This document shows, piece after piece, positions 1-8,062 of a stretch of DNA of 64,000 nt. The notes beneath the pieces were generated by a model that saw only the letters and a list, made by a program, of their open reading frames with translations, searched no databases and was not told the origin of the DNA. The first letter of the stretch is position 1; each line of letters opens with the position of its first letter. Position numbers and translations under genes: made by a program. Source of the stretch: Pontibacter pudoricolor (GTDB lineage Bacteria > Bacteroidota > Bacteroidia > Cytophagales > Hymenobacteraceae); NCBI RefSeq assembly GCF_010092985.1, contig NZ_CP048106.1, positions 186,001-250,000 on the forward strand, written 5' to 3'.

Positions 1-2
1 TA

Positions 3-236
3 GTGTATTTCAGCGATTTTAAAGGCACGGCCGCTAAGGTATCTGATGATTTGCTGTTCTGGCTAACCTTCGATACATGTGTGAGTTACCTGGTGGCACT
101 GCTGGCTTCGGCATTTGCACTCTGGTTTTTCGGCAGGTTCGATAACGTAAGCTTCTGGACGGCGTTTTCCCAGACTATAGTTTTGGGCGTATTGTCGTCT
201 TTGGGTGCATCAGCTGGTCGTCTGCTTATAAAATAG
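3..236 (+). CDS. C-terminal part of TIGR02587-type integral membrane protein (cut by window edge)
   Basis: Only the last 77 or so codons are inside the window; the GTG at position 3 is probably internal, since the reading frame is open to the edge. The visible part has two hydrophobic membrane segments (around LVALLASAFALWFF and FSQTIVLGVLSSLGASAG) and ends in a short basic tail. The family assignment rests mainly on context: TIGR02587, a multi-pass membrane family of unknown function, is known to sit in a two-gene unit with TIGR02588, and the gene 10 bases downstream looks like TIGR02588. No catalytic motif is visible. Function unknown. Confidence 0.6.
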   Translation: MYFSDFKGTAAKVSDDLLFWLTFDTCVSYLVALLASAFALWFFGRFDNVSFWTAFSQTIVLGVLSSLGASAGRLLIK

Positions 237-246
237 AGTAACAAAC

Positions 247-669
247 ATGAATAAACATACTGATAAAGGAAGAGATTCAGAGAATAAGGATGACGAGAAA
301 AACTGGCTTGAGTGGCTTGTTTTTGCTGTCAGCCTGCTGCTGTTGCTTGGCATATTCGGATACTTAGGTTACCAGGTTAAAACCTACGACCCAACAGATC
401 CGAAGGTATTTGCAAAGGCACGCCACGACCCGTCGGAAGAGGCGCCCAATCGCTACCAGGTTACAATTACAAACAAAGGCGGTACTACTGCCGAAGAGGT
501 TATTTCCGAATTTATACTGTATAGTAATGGCGAGGAAAAAGAAAAATCGGAACTGCAGATTGCGTTCTCACCCAAGGATTCTAAGCGCGAAGGCTGGGTT
601 ACCTTTTCAGGTGAGCCAGCCGCATCTGATTCAGTAGTGGCAAGAGTGAAAAGCTTTAAAAAACCCTGA
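247..669 (+). CDS. TIGR02588 family protein
   Basis: A 140-residue protein with a charged N-terminus (about 25 residues, rich in Lys, Asp and Glu), one membrane segment at about residues 25-43, and a soluble C-terminal domain. The motif YQVTITNKGGTTAEEV resembles TIGR02588, whose members form a conserved pair with the TIGR02587 membrane protein. The soluble part has a beta-sandwich-like pattern and is predicted to lie outside the cytoplasmic membrane. It starts 10 bases after the preceding stop, and the cyanophycinase-like gene follows 26 bases later, so all three are probably one transcript. Function unknown; the family name is inferred from motif and pairing. Confidence 0.65.
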   Translation: MNKHTDKGRDSENKDDEKNWLEWLVFAVSLLLLLGIFGYLGYQVKTYDPTDPKVFAKARHDPSEEAPNRYQVTITNKGGTTAEEVISEFILYSNGEEKEKSELQIAFSPKDSKREGWVTFSGEPAASDSVVARVKSFKKP

Positions 670-695
670 AGTTTATATCTAAACTGTGTACAACT

Positions 696-1601
696 ATGGC
701 AAAAAAGAAGAACGAAGATCAGGACATTACTGCAAAAAGACGCCATACAGTGTTACCTGTGCCAAAAGGTAAATTACTGGCCATTGGTGGCAAAGAAAGT
801 AAGAATGGGGACAAAAAGTCTGAAGCGCAGCGCCAGAGTGTTGACTTTATAAAGCAGGAAATACTGCAGCGTTTTGTAGATGAGCTGCAAGGAGAGAACC
901 CGATGGTTGCCGTATTGGCAACAGCATCCGGCGAACCAGATAAAAGTGCACAGGATTATGTAAAAGTATTTACCGAGTTAGGAGTCAAAAATATAAAGGT
1001 CATCGACATTAAAGAAAGGCCGGATGCGATGCGCCAGGAGAATTGCGATATTGTGAAAGCGGCCGATGGTATTATGATAACTGGCGGAGACCAGCTTAAA
1101 CTTACAGCCATACTTGGCGGTACCTCCTTCCTGGAAACTATAAAAGACCGGTATGCACATGATAACTTTATTATTGCCGGTACCAGTGCAGGTGCTGCAG
1201 CGCTGTCTACACCTATGATTTATGAAGGAGAAATAGCGCATGGGATGCTTAAAGGAGACGTGCGTATAACAACCGGCCTGGAGTTTTTAAAGAATGTGGC
1301 CATCGATACGCATTTTATTCAACGTGGCCGCATTGTTCGCATGGCGCAGTGCATTGCCACCAATCCCGGTTGTATCGGCATCGGGCTTGAAGAGGATACC
1401 GCCATTTTGGTTACAGAAGGCCGAAACATAGAAGTGATCGGTACCGGTTTGGTAACGGTAGTGGATGGCATGAAAGTAACACGCAACAACATCTTTGAGA
1501 TAAAATCGGGGCAACCGTTTTCTGTTTGCGGCCTTACAGTACACCTGATGGCTGAAGGAGAAAATTACACATTGCCTGTTTTTGAACAGATAATCGGGTA
1601 G
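696..1601 (+). CDS. Cyanophycinase-family serine hydrolase (peptidase S51), copy 1
   Basis: 301 residues, matching cyanophycinase CphB-like members of peptidase family S51. The nucleophile elbow GTSAGA places the serine at residue 164; the probable triad partners are His206 (in DTHFIQRGR) and a glutamate in GLEEDT (232/233). An N-terminal glycine motif (LLAIGGKES) and the TGGDQ segment near 129-133 also fit. Cyanophycinases release beta-Asp-Arg dipeptides from cyanophycin, but many relatives cleave other peptides. No signal peptide is seen and the N-terminus is very basic, so it is likely cytoplasmic. A second family member lies at 43607-44458. Substrate is inferred only; no cyanophycin synthetase lies in the window. 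Confidence 0.85.
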   Translation: MAKKKNEDQDITAKRRHTVLPVPKGKLLAIGGKESKNGDKKSEAQRQSVDFIKQEILQRFVDELQGENPMVAVLATASGEPDKSAQDYVKVFTELGVKNIKVIDIKERPDAMRQENCDIVKAADGIMITGGDQLKLTAILGGTSFLETIKDRYAHDNFIIAGTSAGAAALSTPMIYEGEIAHGMLKGDVRITTGLEFLKNVAIDTHFIQRGRIVRMAQCIATNPGCIGIGLEEDTAILVTEGRNIEVIGTGLVTVVDGMKVTRNNIFEIKSGQPFSVCGLTVHLMAEGENYTLPVFEQIIG

Positions 1602-1610
1602 GTTTAGGCC

Positions 1611-1988
1611 ATGAGGGCATACACGGTTGCCAAATTGCAAGGGCTCTACTGGTTTGTAACCGGGGCATGGCCCTTCCTGCATTTAAAGAGCTTCCTTATA
1701 GTTACAGGTCCTAAAGAGGATATCTGGCTGCTTTATACGGTGGCTACGCTTATAACTATAGTTGGCGGTGTGCTACTTGCTGCCGGTTTTGGTAAACGTG
1801 TAACTAACGAGATAAAGGGACTAGGTATAGCAGGGGCCGCCGGGCTTACAGGTATTGATGTATATTATGCCCTGACCGATGTGATCCGGGATATTTACCT
1901 GATGGATGCAGTCGGAGAAGTAATACTTATACTGTTATGGCTTTGGGCCGGCCGTAAAGGGTTGGCTATAGTTGAGAAGCTCTCCTGA
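1611..1988 (+). CDS. Small four-helix membrane protein, unknown function
   Basis: 125 residues, strongly hydrophobic, with about four membrane segments separated by short loops (around WFVTGAWPF, LLYTVATLITIVGGVLL, IAGAAGLTGIDVYYAL and VILILLWLWAG). It starts 9 bases after the cyanophycinase-like gene and is followed by a terminator, so it closes that operon. I do not recognise the family. Similar short proteins are widespread in Bacteroidota as hypothetical membrane proteins. The position suggests linked expression with the upstream hydrolase, not a shared reaction. Confidence 0.7.
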   Translation: MRAYTVAKLQGLYWFVTGAWPFLHLKSFLIVTGPKEDIWLLYTVATLITIVGGVLLAAGFGKRVTNEIKGLGIAGAAGLTGIDVYYALTDVIRDIYLMDAVGEVILILLWLWAGRKGLAIVEKLS

Positions 1989-2007
1989 AACGCGGGTATG
2001 TAAAATA

Positions 2008-2036
2008 AAAGGTGCCCCTTTTAACAGAGCACCTTT
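2008..2036. terminator. Bidirectional intrinsic terminator between convergent operons
   Basis: Inverted repeat AAAGGTGC (2008-2015) and GCACCTTT (2029-2036), followed by T residues on the plus strand and with an A-rich flank that gives U residues on the minus strand. It lies between the plus-strand membrane gene and the minus-strand ferredoxin gene. Confidence 0.8.
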
Positions 2037-2059
2037 TTATAGTTAGTCATTTGAGCTTC

Positions 2060-2383
2060 TTATGCTTCGGGCTTTAGTCGTACTACCAGTCCGTCCATTT
2101 CAGGAGATACACGCAATTGGCACGACAAACGGCTGGTTGCAGTAGCATGCGGCAGCGTTTCCAGCATGTAGGCTTCGTCGTCATTCATCTCGGGTAGTTC
2201 GCCGCTTTCCAACACCTCTACATGGCAGGTGGCGCAAATAGCCATACCGCCACAAATGGCAGGTACATTCAGTTCATTGGCTTTCATTACTTCCATCACC
2301 GAAAGGCCCATATCTGTGGGCGCTTCCAGTTCTACGCGTTCGCCGGTTTCCGTTTCAACTATAATCTTAATCAGTTCTTCCAT
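2060..2383 (-). CDS. 2Fe-2S ferredoxin, adrenodoxin type
   Basis: 107 residues with the cluster-binding pattern Cys44-x5-Cys50-x2-Cys53 and a distant Cys88 (in SRLSCQLR), as in adrenodoxin/ISC-type plant-like ferredoxins. The acidic segment MNDDEAYMLE after the third cysteine is typical of this branch and mediates contact with the reductase. It starts only 3 bases after the stop of the ferredoxin reductase gene, so the two form an electron-transfer pair: NADPH to FAD reductase to ferredoxin. The final acceptor is not encoded here; cytochrome P450s, cluster assembly or desaturases are possibilities. Confidence 0.9.
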   Translation of the reverse strand: MEELIKIIVETETGERVELEAPTDMGLSVMEVMKANELNVPAICGGMAICATCHVEVLESGELPEMNDDEAYMLETLPHATATSRLSCQLRVSPEMDGLVVRLKPEA

Positions 2384-2386
2384 TTG

Positions 2387-3391
2387 CTATAGTTCCTGTA
2401 TGCCGTTTACAGTGGTGTATTTAAGTACGAACTTTTTATCCGGGTATACAATGTTGTAAGCACTCTGAGCCATTAAAGCCGCCTCATGAAAACCGCAAAG
2501 TATCAGTTTTAATTTTCCCGGATAGGTATTAATATCGCCAATAGCGTACACGCCCGGAATGTTGGTAGAATAATCCACTGTATTCACAACTATCGCACTC
2601 TTGTCGAGCTCCAGTCCCCAGGCATCAATAGGGCCGAGTTTAGGCACCAGTCCAAAAAGCGGGATAAAGTAATCTGTTTCGATATTATAGGGTGTTGCAT
2701 TATCTACGAGCACTGTTACAGCATTCAGTTTTCCGTTGCCGTGCACATTTGTTACGTTCGATTTTAGCAGCAGCTTAATGTGACCTTCTTCGGCCATGCT
2801 CAGCACCTTCTGTGCCGATTCGGGCGCTCCTCTGAAAGACGTGCCACGGTGCACCAGCGTCAGGTCTTCGGCAACGCCAGCCAAGAAAATGGCCCAGTCC
2901 AGGGCAGAGTCGCCGCCGCCGGCAATAACCACTTTTTTGCTTCGGAACGTTTCCGGGTCGCGCACCATATAGTTCACGCCTTTGCCCTCAAAGGTTTCCA
3001 GGTTTTCGATAGCAGGTTTGCGAGGCTCAAAAGAACCCAGTCCGCCTGCAATAACTACCACTTTACAGTCTACTTTAGTGCCTTCCGATGTCTCCACTAT
3101 AAAACTGCCGTCGTCCTGTTTGTGCAGGTGCTCCACGCGTTCGCCAAGTGTAAAAGTAGGGTGGAAGGGCTCGATCTGTTTCTCTAAATTCTTTACCAGG
3201 TCGCCGGCTAAAACTTCCGGGAAGCCAGGTATATCGTAGATCGGTTTTTTAGGGTAAATTTCTGATAACTGTCCGCCAACTATAGGCAGCGCATCGATAA
3301 CATGGCAGCGCATTTTAAGCAATCCTGCTTCAAAAACGGCAAACAAACCCACCGGGCCTGCGCCAACTATACATATATCTGTCGTTAACAT
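2387..3391 (-). CDS. Ferredoxin--NADP reductase, thioredoxin-reductase-like type
   Basis: 334 residues, the usual length for the YumC-type ferredoxin:NADP+ oxidoreductases that resemble thioredoxin reductase. The N-terminal FAD dinucleotide motif is GAGPVG (residues 10-15), the NADP-binding motif is AGGGDSALDWA in mid-protein, and the second FAD contact is GVYAIGDINTYPGK near the C-terminus. The redox CxxC pair of true thioredoxin reductase is absent from the NADP domain, which separates the two families. It is co-transcribed with the 2Fe-2S ferredoxin immediately downstream. Confidence 0.9.
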   Translation of the reverse strand: MLTTDICIVGAGPVGLFAVFEAGLLKMRCHVIDALPIVGGQLSEIYPKKPIYDIPGFPEVLAGDLVKNLEKQIEPFHPTFTLGERVEHLHKQDDGSFIVETSEGTKVDCKVVVIAGGLGSFEPRKPAIENLETFEGKGVNYMVRDPETFRSKKVVIAGGGDSALDWAIFLAGVAEDLTLVHRGTSFRGAPESAQKVLSMAEEGHIKLLLKSNVTNVHGNGKLNAVTVLVDNATPYNIETDYFIPLFGLVPKLGPIDAWGLELDKSAIVVNTVDYSTNIPGVYAIGDINTYPGKLKLILCGFHEAALMAQSAYNIVYPDKKFVLKYTTVNGIQEL

Positions 3392-3804
3392 GTGTAAAAT
3401 TTATGTTCTCGTATCAGCATCCGCTGATGGTGTAAAAGTAAGGGCAGCAAACCAACTTACATAACCTTTTATCGATTAATTAACCCTGTCGTACGCCTAT
3501 TGTTTAAGCACTTTCAGATGGGGTCTCTCAATCAAATTATAACAGGTTTCAGGATGGGTTTTGTTCCTGAACTATAGCTTGTAAAAGTCGTTGGCTATAG
3601 GTTGTTTTCGGAGCCAGCTAACTGTCCATCAGCTATAGGAGTTGTTCCATTTAGCGTACTTCATGTTAGCCATAGTTCCTATAGTTTAGCTGCCTGCATG
3701 GCTCCCTAACCCTAGTAAAAGGCTGTTAATTAAAAGTATAAAGCAGAACCGCAGGCGGGGGGCTTCGTTTATAAAGGAATGTTTTACGTTTAATCCAATA
3801 AACT
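3392..3804. other. Intergenic spacer rich in CTATAG words
   Basis: About 410 bases between divergent genes. It contains several copies of the CTATAG core (for example near 3571, 3595, 3634 and 3678) but no ORF with coding character and no clear hairpin. A TACTTTTA box on the minus strand close to the reductase gene could be its -7 element, but no TTG is found at the right distance. Confidence 0.5.
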
Positions 3805-4467
3805 ATGAGAAGACAACATGAATATGATCGCGATGTGTCTTATGGCGGGTTTTATGGTACAAGTTCTGATGGTGGCTATACCAGCGACTACGATAACCAG
3901 AACAGGTCGGTGGGCAGAGATGGTGGACGTGAAATGGGTGCGGCGCGTAGCATGCGAGGCAACGATTATTACCATGATGCCGACAGAGACCGCGAAAGAA
4001 GCAGCTATAGTCGTACCGGTACATATGGCGCCCATGCGAACGGCGATATGAGTGGCGGCACTCGTTATGGCGAAGGTGGCAGCACCTATGGAGGTGGCTC
4101 AGGCTATGGCCACTCAGCTTATGGCAACCAGAACAGGTATGGCGGCAGCGAAAATTATATAGACTACAACAGTCGCAACTATGGCAGCTATGCCGGCAGC
4201 CGCGAACCCGACTACAGCAGCAGAGGCCATTACAGCACAGGCGGCCGCGGACACGACAGAAATAACGAATACGGATCGCGGAACTATGGCAACGATTCTT
4301 TTGACCGAAACCAGGGATATGACAGGTCTTTTGAGGGAATGCCGCAGGGTTATGGCTCTACCAGGTATGATGAACGCGACCTGGATCGTGAACGAAGCGT
4401 TTACGGCAACAGAAACAACAATGACTCCAGAGACTGGTACAACAACGATTATATATATAACAGCTGA
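3805..4467 (+). CDS. Gly/Tyr/Arg/Asn-rich disordered hydrophilic protein 1
   Basis: 220 residues with almost no hydrophobic stretch: composition is dominated by Gly, Tyr, Ser, Asn, Arg and Asp, with recurring short motifs such as RDRER, YGSR, GGSGYG and NRNN. No signal peptide, no membrane segment and no cysteine. It is predicted to be largely disordered. The low-complexity pattern resembles hydrophilin-like or RNA-binding/condensing proteins, but no folded domain is seen and the function is unknown. It is followed by a strong terminator and then by a second protein of the same type (4579), suggesting duplication or a functional pair. The ATG at 3805 is the only plausible start in frame. Confidence 0.75.
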   Translation: MRRQHEYDRDVSYGGFYGTSSDGGYTSDYDNQNRSVGRDGGREMGAARSMRGNDYYHDADRDRERSSYSRTGTYGAHANGDMSGGTRYGEGGSTYGGGSGYGHSAYGNQNRYGGSENYIDYNSRNYGSYAGSREPDYSSRGHYSTGGRGHDRNNEYGSRNYGNDSFDRNQGYDRSFEGMPQGYGSTRYDERDLDRERSVYGNRNNNDSRDWYNNDYIYNS

Positions 4468-4478
4468 AACACAGCAGC

Positions 4479-4519
4479 AAACTACAGAACCCGCACTACC
4501 TGTGTGGGTTCTGTAGTTT
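4479..4519 (+). terminator. Very stable 18-bp hairpin after disordered protein gene 1
   Basis: Arms at 4479-4496 (AAACTACAGAACCCGCAC) and 4502-4519 pair over 18 positions with one G-U and a 5-base loop. The T-run after it is short, so it may act as a terminator or as an mRNA-stabilising 3' end. Confidence 0.7.
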
Positions 4520-4578
4520 CAGAGCGTAAACTATAGTTTGGCTCCTGAATAAAATGTAGAACAAAAACTTATAAAGCT

Positions 4579-5391
4579 ATGGAAAGATACGATAGAGATA
4601 AATATTACCACGGTGGCCTTGGCACCGGGAACCGCAAAGACTGGGATCGCTCTTCACGTGACGGCGATTTTGGCCGTGACTATGAAAACCGCTTCCGCAC
4701 TGACCGTGACCGGAACGAAGAATACCGACGCCGTAATCATGAAATGAACGATAATTATTACAGCAATACGCACGGAGAAGATGATAACTTAAGTACTATC
4801 AGGCAAGGATATGGTATAGCAGGTTTCGGAAATGAAGGCCGTTTTACTGACACCGGCGAAGATATAGCACAGCGTATGCGCCGCGACCGCGAAAGGCTGC
4901 ACGACCAGGGCTATGGCTCCGGCAGAACAAGCGGCTATAGTGGCTCTGCTTTTGGAGGGTCGAACTATAGCGCACATGGCGATTTTGGCGGTTCATCGCG
5001 CTATGGCTCTATGAGCGGCGGAGAGGGCAACGTTGAGGATTATGTATCGATGTCAGGTTATGGTGGTGGCCGTGGTGCAAGGTCGCAACATTTTGACCGG
5101 GAGAATTCAGACTATACCAGTGAAAGTTACAGAGAAAATTATGGTGATAAAGGATTGGAATCCAGAATGAGGATAACCGATTTTGAAAGAACCACGAATG
5201 TTGGCCGTTACAGTCCTGATAACCAGCGTAGTTTGTATACCAGCTTCAGCGACATCAGGCACAAGGACAGAGATAATAACTACTACCGCAACCCAGACCG
5301 TGGGGCTATGATGATTATGATCCCAACAACAGGTGGAACTCCTGATAAATTGTACAGAAAGGTCAGCTGCAAGGCTGGCCTTTTTATTTAA
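4579..5391 (+). CDS. Gly/Tyr/Arg/Asp-rich disordered hydrophilic protein 2 (3' end probably frameshifted)
   Basis: 270 residues as read, of the same composition class as the preceding gene: an Arg/Asp-rich N-terminus (RDKYYHGG, RFRTDRDRNEEYRRR), a short region with more regular character (residues about 75-115, including EDIAQRMRRDRERLHDQG), and a Gly/Tyr/Ser-rich remainder. The last 28 or so residues are unlike the rest and are read through the terminator hairpin. One extra G in the GGGG run at about 5302-5305 restores a tail RGGYDDYDPNNRWNS with a stop at 5343-5345, just before the terminator. The true product is therefore probably about 256 residues. Function unknown; stress-related or condensate-forming roles are conjecture. 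Confidence 0.7.
   Translation: MERYDRDKYYHGGLGTGNRKDWDRSSRDGDFGRDYENRFRTDRDRNEEYRRRNHEMNDNYYSNTHGEDDNLSTIRQGYGIAGFGNEGRFTDTGEDIAQRMRRDRERLHDQGYGSGRTSGYSGSAFGGSNYSAHGDFGGSSRYGSMSGGEGNVEDYVSMSGYGGGRGARSQHFDRENSDYTSESYRENYGDKGLESRMRITDFERTTNVGRYSPDNQRSLYTSFSDIRHKDRDNNYYRNPDRGAMMIMIPTTGGTPDKLYRKVSCKAGLFI
5358..5383 (+). terminator. Intrinsic terminator after disordered protein gene 2
   Basis: AAAGGTCAGC (5358-5367) pairs with GCTGGCCTTT (5374-5383), with a 6-base loop and further T residues. It lies inside the ORF as read but after the stop of the frame-corrected version. Confidence 0.85.
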
Positions 5392-5427
5392 ACCTGGCGC
5401 AAACTTCAGGTATCACTTTGATCCGGA

Positions 5428-5435
5428 TAACTTTG
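5428..5435 (+). promoter_or_regulatory. Probable -7 box TAACTTTG for the pirin gene
   Basis: TAACTTTG matches the Bacteroidota -7 consensus TAnnTTTG and lies 43 bases before the pirin ATG. The -33 element is weak (TTC at about 5405-5407, spacer 20). Confidence 0.5.
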
Positions 5436-5478
5436 CTGCCAAACCCGTACCTTGTATAAGAATAAACTATAGTTACCC

Positions 5479-6342
5479 ATGAAGAACCGAACTGTAGCAC
5501 GCCTGCTGTATGCCGAAGAAGTAGATATGAACGGAACTCCCGTGCGCCAGCCTTTCCCAACAGAGCAGGTAGACCAGATCGATCCGTTCCTGATGCTGCA
5601 TCATCATGTTACTGCTATTTCGCCTGATATTGATCCGCGTAAGGCTGGTATTGGTCCGCATCCGCACCGTGGCTTTTCGCCGGTTACGTTTATTTACAAA
5701 GGAGGCGTGCACCACCGCGACTCCAGGCGCAACAACAGCATAGTTTATGAAGGCGGCACCCAATGGATGGACGCCGGTATGGGAATAATGCACAGCGAAC
5801 GCCCGCCACACGACATACAGGAAAGAGGAGGAGTGCAGGAAATAATCCAGGTCTGGGTAAACCTGCCGCGCAAATATAAAATGAGCCAGCCAAACTACCA
5901 GCCTCTACACGTCAATGATACCCCTGTCGTAACCGGAGACGGCTACGAAGTACAGGTTGTTACCGGGAGATTTGAGGATGTAAAAGGCCCGATCCGGACG
6001 CTAACACCATTGCAGATTCTGCGCATCACTTTAAAAGCAGGCGCAACATGCACCATTCCTATTCCTGAAAATTACAATGCCGTGTTATACCTGCTGGATG
6101 GAAAAGTAACGTTGCAGGGGTATGGTTTGATAGAAGGCCATTACGCGGCAGAACTGAACCCGGATGGGGAAGGCTGTACTATAACTGCTAAGGAAGATAC
6201 CCGCATATTACTGCTAGCCGGAGAGCCGATAGATGAAGAAGTATCGATGTACGGACCTTTTGTGATGAACACCCAGATAGAAGTAATGCAAGCGATGCGT
6301 GATTACCAGCTAGGCAAAATGGGTATCCTGATAGAAGACTAA
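5479..6342 (+). CDS. Pirin family protein
   Basis: 287 residues, a bicupin of the pirin family. The metal-binding residues of the N-terminal cupin are visible: His61 and His63 (GPHPHRGF), His105 and Glu107 (IMHSERP). The second cupin domain follows from about residue 165 and lacks a full metal site. Bacterial pirins include quercetin 2,3-dioxygenases and enzymes or regulators of central metabolism; which applies here cannot be decided from sequence. It is preceded by a TAACTTTG box and is convergent with the thioredoxin-like gene, with only about 35 bases between them. Confidence 0.9.
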   Translation: MKNRTVARLLYAEEVDMNGTPVRQPFPTEQVDQIDPFLMLHHHVTAISPDIDPRKAGIGPHPHRGFSPVTFIYKGGVHHRDSRRNNSIVYEGGTQWMDAGMGIMHSERPPHDIQERGGVQEIIQVWVNLPRKYKMSQPNYQPLHVNDTPVVTGDGYEVQVVTGRFEDVKGPIRTLTPLQILRITLKAGATCTIPIPENYNAVLYLLDGKVTLQGYGLIEGHYAAELNPDGEGCTITAKEDTRILLLAGEPIDEEVSMYGPFVMNTQIEVMQAMRDYQLGKMGILIED

Positions 6343-6377
6343 GCGCTGCGCAACTATAGAAAAATCAAAACGATAGG

Positions 6378-6701
6378 CTACACCAGCAACTTATCCAGCA
6401 TACTTGTAATTTCTTCTTCGCTGTTCACCAGGCCGCAGTCCTTAAGCACGCCTTTTCTGTAGGTGGCTATAAATGGAGTACTGCTGAACTGCACTTCCTT
6501 CCGCGAAACCGGGTTCTCCTTCGCATCCATTTTAAGAAATAGCACATCTGCGTATTTAGCATGTCTGGCAAGCGCCTCAAAGGAGGGTTCAAGAGCCTTA
6601 CATATCCGACAATTCTGGTCTGTAAATTTTACGATCACACGCTCCTGCTGAAAAACAAGTTGCCTCAGATCGGCATCGGTTGCATAGTAAATAGTGGTCA
6701 T
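6378..6701 (-). CDS. Thioredoxin-family protein with CRIC active site
   Basis: The start at 6701 gives 107 residues with a standard thioredoxin fold order: an initial helix, the active-site strand IVKFTDQNCRICKALEP, a middle strand FLKMDAKENP and the cis-proline segment SSTPFIATY. The active site is C-R-I-C where thioredoxin has CGPC, so the redox potential and partner probably differ from housekeeping thioredoxin. An in-frame upstream ATG at 6764 would add 21 residues without family similarity, so the shorter start is preferred. No signal peptide is seen with the short start, implying a cytoplasmic role. Confidence 0.8.
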   Translation of the reverse strand: MTTIYYATDADLRQLVFQQERVIVKFTDQNCRICKALEPSFEALARHAKYADVLFLKMDAKENPVSRKEVQFSSTPFIATYRKGVLKDCGLVNSEEEITSMLDKLLV

Positions 6702-6919
6702 TCTGCCTGTTTGGTGCATACTGCAGTAACGTAAATTGGCAACCATGGTTAAACTGGTACGCACACATCTTTTTATTACCTCTGCATTTTATATCATTTA
6801 ACCATTATATAAGTGTGTTTACCAATTACAGTAACAAGAATGGTAGAGTTGTAAATTTTAGCATTAATTTTATAAAAAGATTGAACTTAGTCAGAAGCGC
6901 GCTTGTATAGTAGATAGTT

Positions 6920-7201
6920 ATGATAATCGCAATGGAAGAGCTAGAGAGATTAAAAAAGGGTCTGGAAAACAGCCAGACATTGGTGCTGAAAGAAAACGGG
7001 GAGGGACTTAACTGTTCATTTATCCGGTACGGATTGGTGCAGGATAATTTCCTGGTAAAAGACGAAGAACTGGCAACTGCGCTCTCAGAAACCGGCCTGA
7101 AAGGTATCGTGGAAGGCAATAACTTTGAGCGTCTGCGCAATAATTATGGCTGGCTGTCGGTTCGTGTAAAGTCAAGAAAACTGCTTAAAGAACTGAAGTA
7201 A
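6920..7201 (+). CDS. Conserved-looking small protein, unknown function
   Basis: 93 residues from the ATG at 6920; an ATG four codons on (6932) is equally possible. The protein is soluble, mixed alpha/beta in pattern, with one cysteine and a basic C-terminus (RVKSRKLLKELK). I recognise no family. It is flanked by divergent and downstream genes at normal distances and has a good terminator 90 bases after its stop, which supports it as a real single-gene transcript. Confidence 0.6.
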   Translation: MIIAMEELERLKKGLENSQTLVLKENGEGLNCSFIRYGLVQDNFLVKDEELATALSETGLKGIVEGNNFERLRNNYGWLSVRVKSRKLLKELK

Positions 7202-7291
7202 GAACTATAGTTGCGCTATTCACTATAGCGCACACTGTTCTATTTCATAAAGATCAGATCAAAAGATATTTCAATAAGGTTTACTTATTTT

Positions 7292-7314
7292 AAAGCCATT
7301 TTCTTAATGGCTTT
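7292..7314 (+). terminator. Intrinsic terminator after the 93-residue gene
   Basis: AAAGCCATT (7292-7300) and AATGGCTTT (7306-7314) form a 9-bp stem with a 5-base loop, followed by AATTTTTT. Confidence 0.85.
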
Positions 7315-7630
7315 AATTTTTTCTGATTGTAGTAAATCCATATCGTTGCTATTTCCGCCCCCTCCCTCAATCCACCGATGCCAACTGTTTTAAACCGCCC
7401 CAACTATAAGCTAACCGCATTGTTTCAGACAGGCTAACTATAAACTGTAGTGTTCAGCTATAGTTTGATAGTTGATGTACAAAATAGAACTATAGTTATA
7501 AAAGTATAGCAGATATAGTTGGGTGATCCTAACTAAAACTTGGCATTGTGAACTTTACAGCACGGCGGTCAGTTTTGGGTAAGATATCCGGAAGTGATAT
7601 TTTTTAGCCAAACCCTCTACTTAAAACATC
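7315..7630. other. Spacer dense in AACTATAGTT-like words
   Basis: About 315 bases with several CTATAG or ACTATAA variants (for example near 7457 and 7490) and no ORF of coding character. It must hold the promoter of the gene at 7631 but no convincing TTG-N19-21-TAnnTTTG was found. Confidence 0.4.
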
Positions 7631-8062
7631 TTGAAAGATCTACTCAAATCGTATTACGCTGAGTTAACAGCCGCTCTGCCTGCGCTTTATACTCCAAAGG
7701 ATTTTTGCAGAAACCAGGTGCTGCCCTTGCTGGCCGAAGAAGTGCCGGTTCCTGTCACAAAGAAAATAACTTACTACATAGAAGAACTTGATAAACTGGA
7801 AACGATACCGGCTTGTGCACTTGAATTCTGCGGCTACGAAACTATAGATGCAGAGCATTACTTTTTCTTTTATAAAGCTAATCCCCAAAAGCTGTATGGT
7901 AAGTTTAAAAAGCTGGAGCGTGTGTTGCGCGCAACTATAGCCTTAGTTCCCATTCAGGGTTTTATGCGCTTGCTGGTGCAGCACGTTGAGGCCATTCCGG
8001 AAAGTTGTTTTGTCAGAGATCATCATTCCTTAACCCATTGCCGGCAGCTGATGGCGGGTTAA
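7631..8062 (+). CDS. Unknown protein, 143 residues, TTG start
   Basis: The frame is open from a TTG at 7631 with no ATG until residue 112, so TTG is the likely start. The protein is soluble with helical segments, five cysteines and a basic stretch (KLYGKFKKLERVLRA). I recognise no domain. Its stop overlaps the stop of the convergent response-regulator gene by 4 bases, so the two transcripts overlap. The regular codon use supports it as a real gene; the function is unknown. Confidence 0.55.
   Translation: MKDLLKSYYAELTAALPALYTPKDFCRNQVLPLLAEEVPVPVTKKITYYIEELDKLETIPACALEFCGYETIDAEHYFFFYKANPQKLYGKFKKLERVLRATIALVPIQGFMRLLVQHVEAIPESCFVRDHHSLTHCRQLMAG

Noticed and set aside
3818-4051. ORF overlapping disordered protein gene 1 in another frame
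   Set aside because: It is a shadow produced by the low-complexity codon pattern; the Gly/Tyr/Arg frame has a start and a terminator placed correctly.
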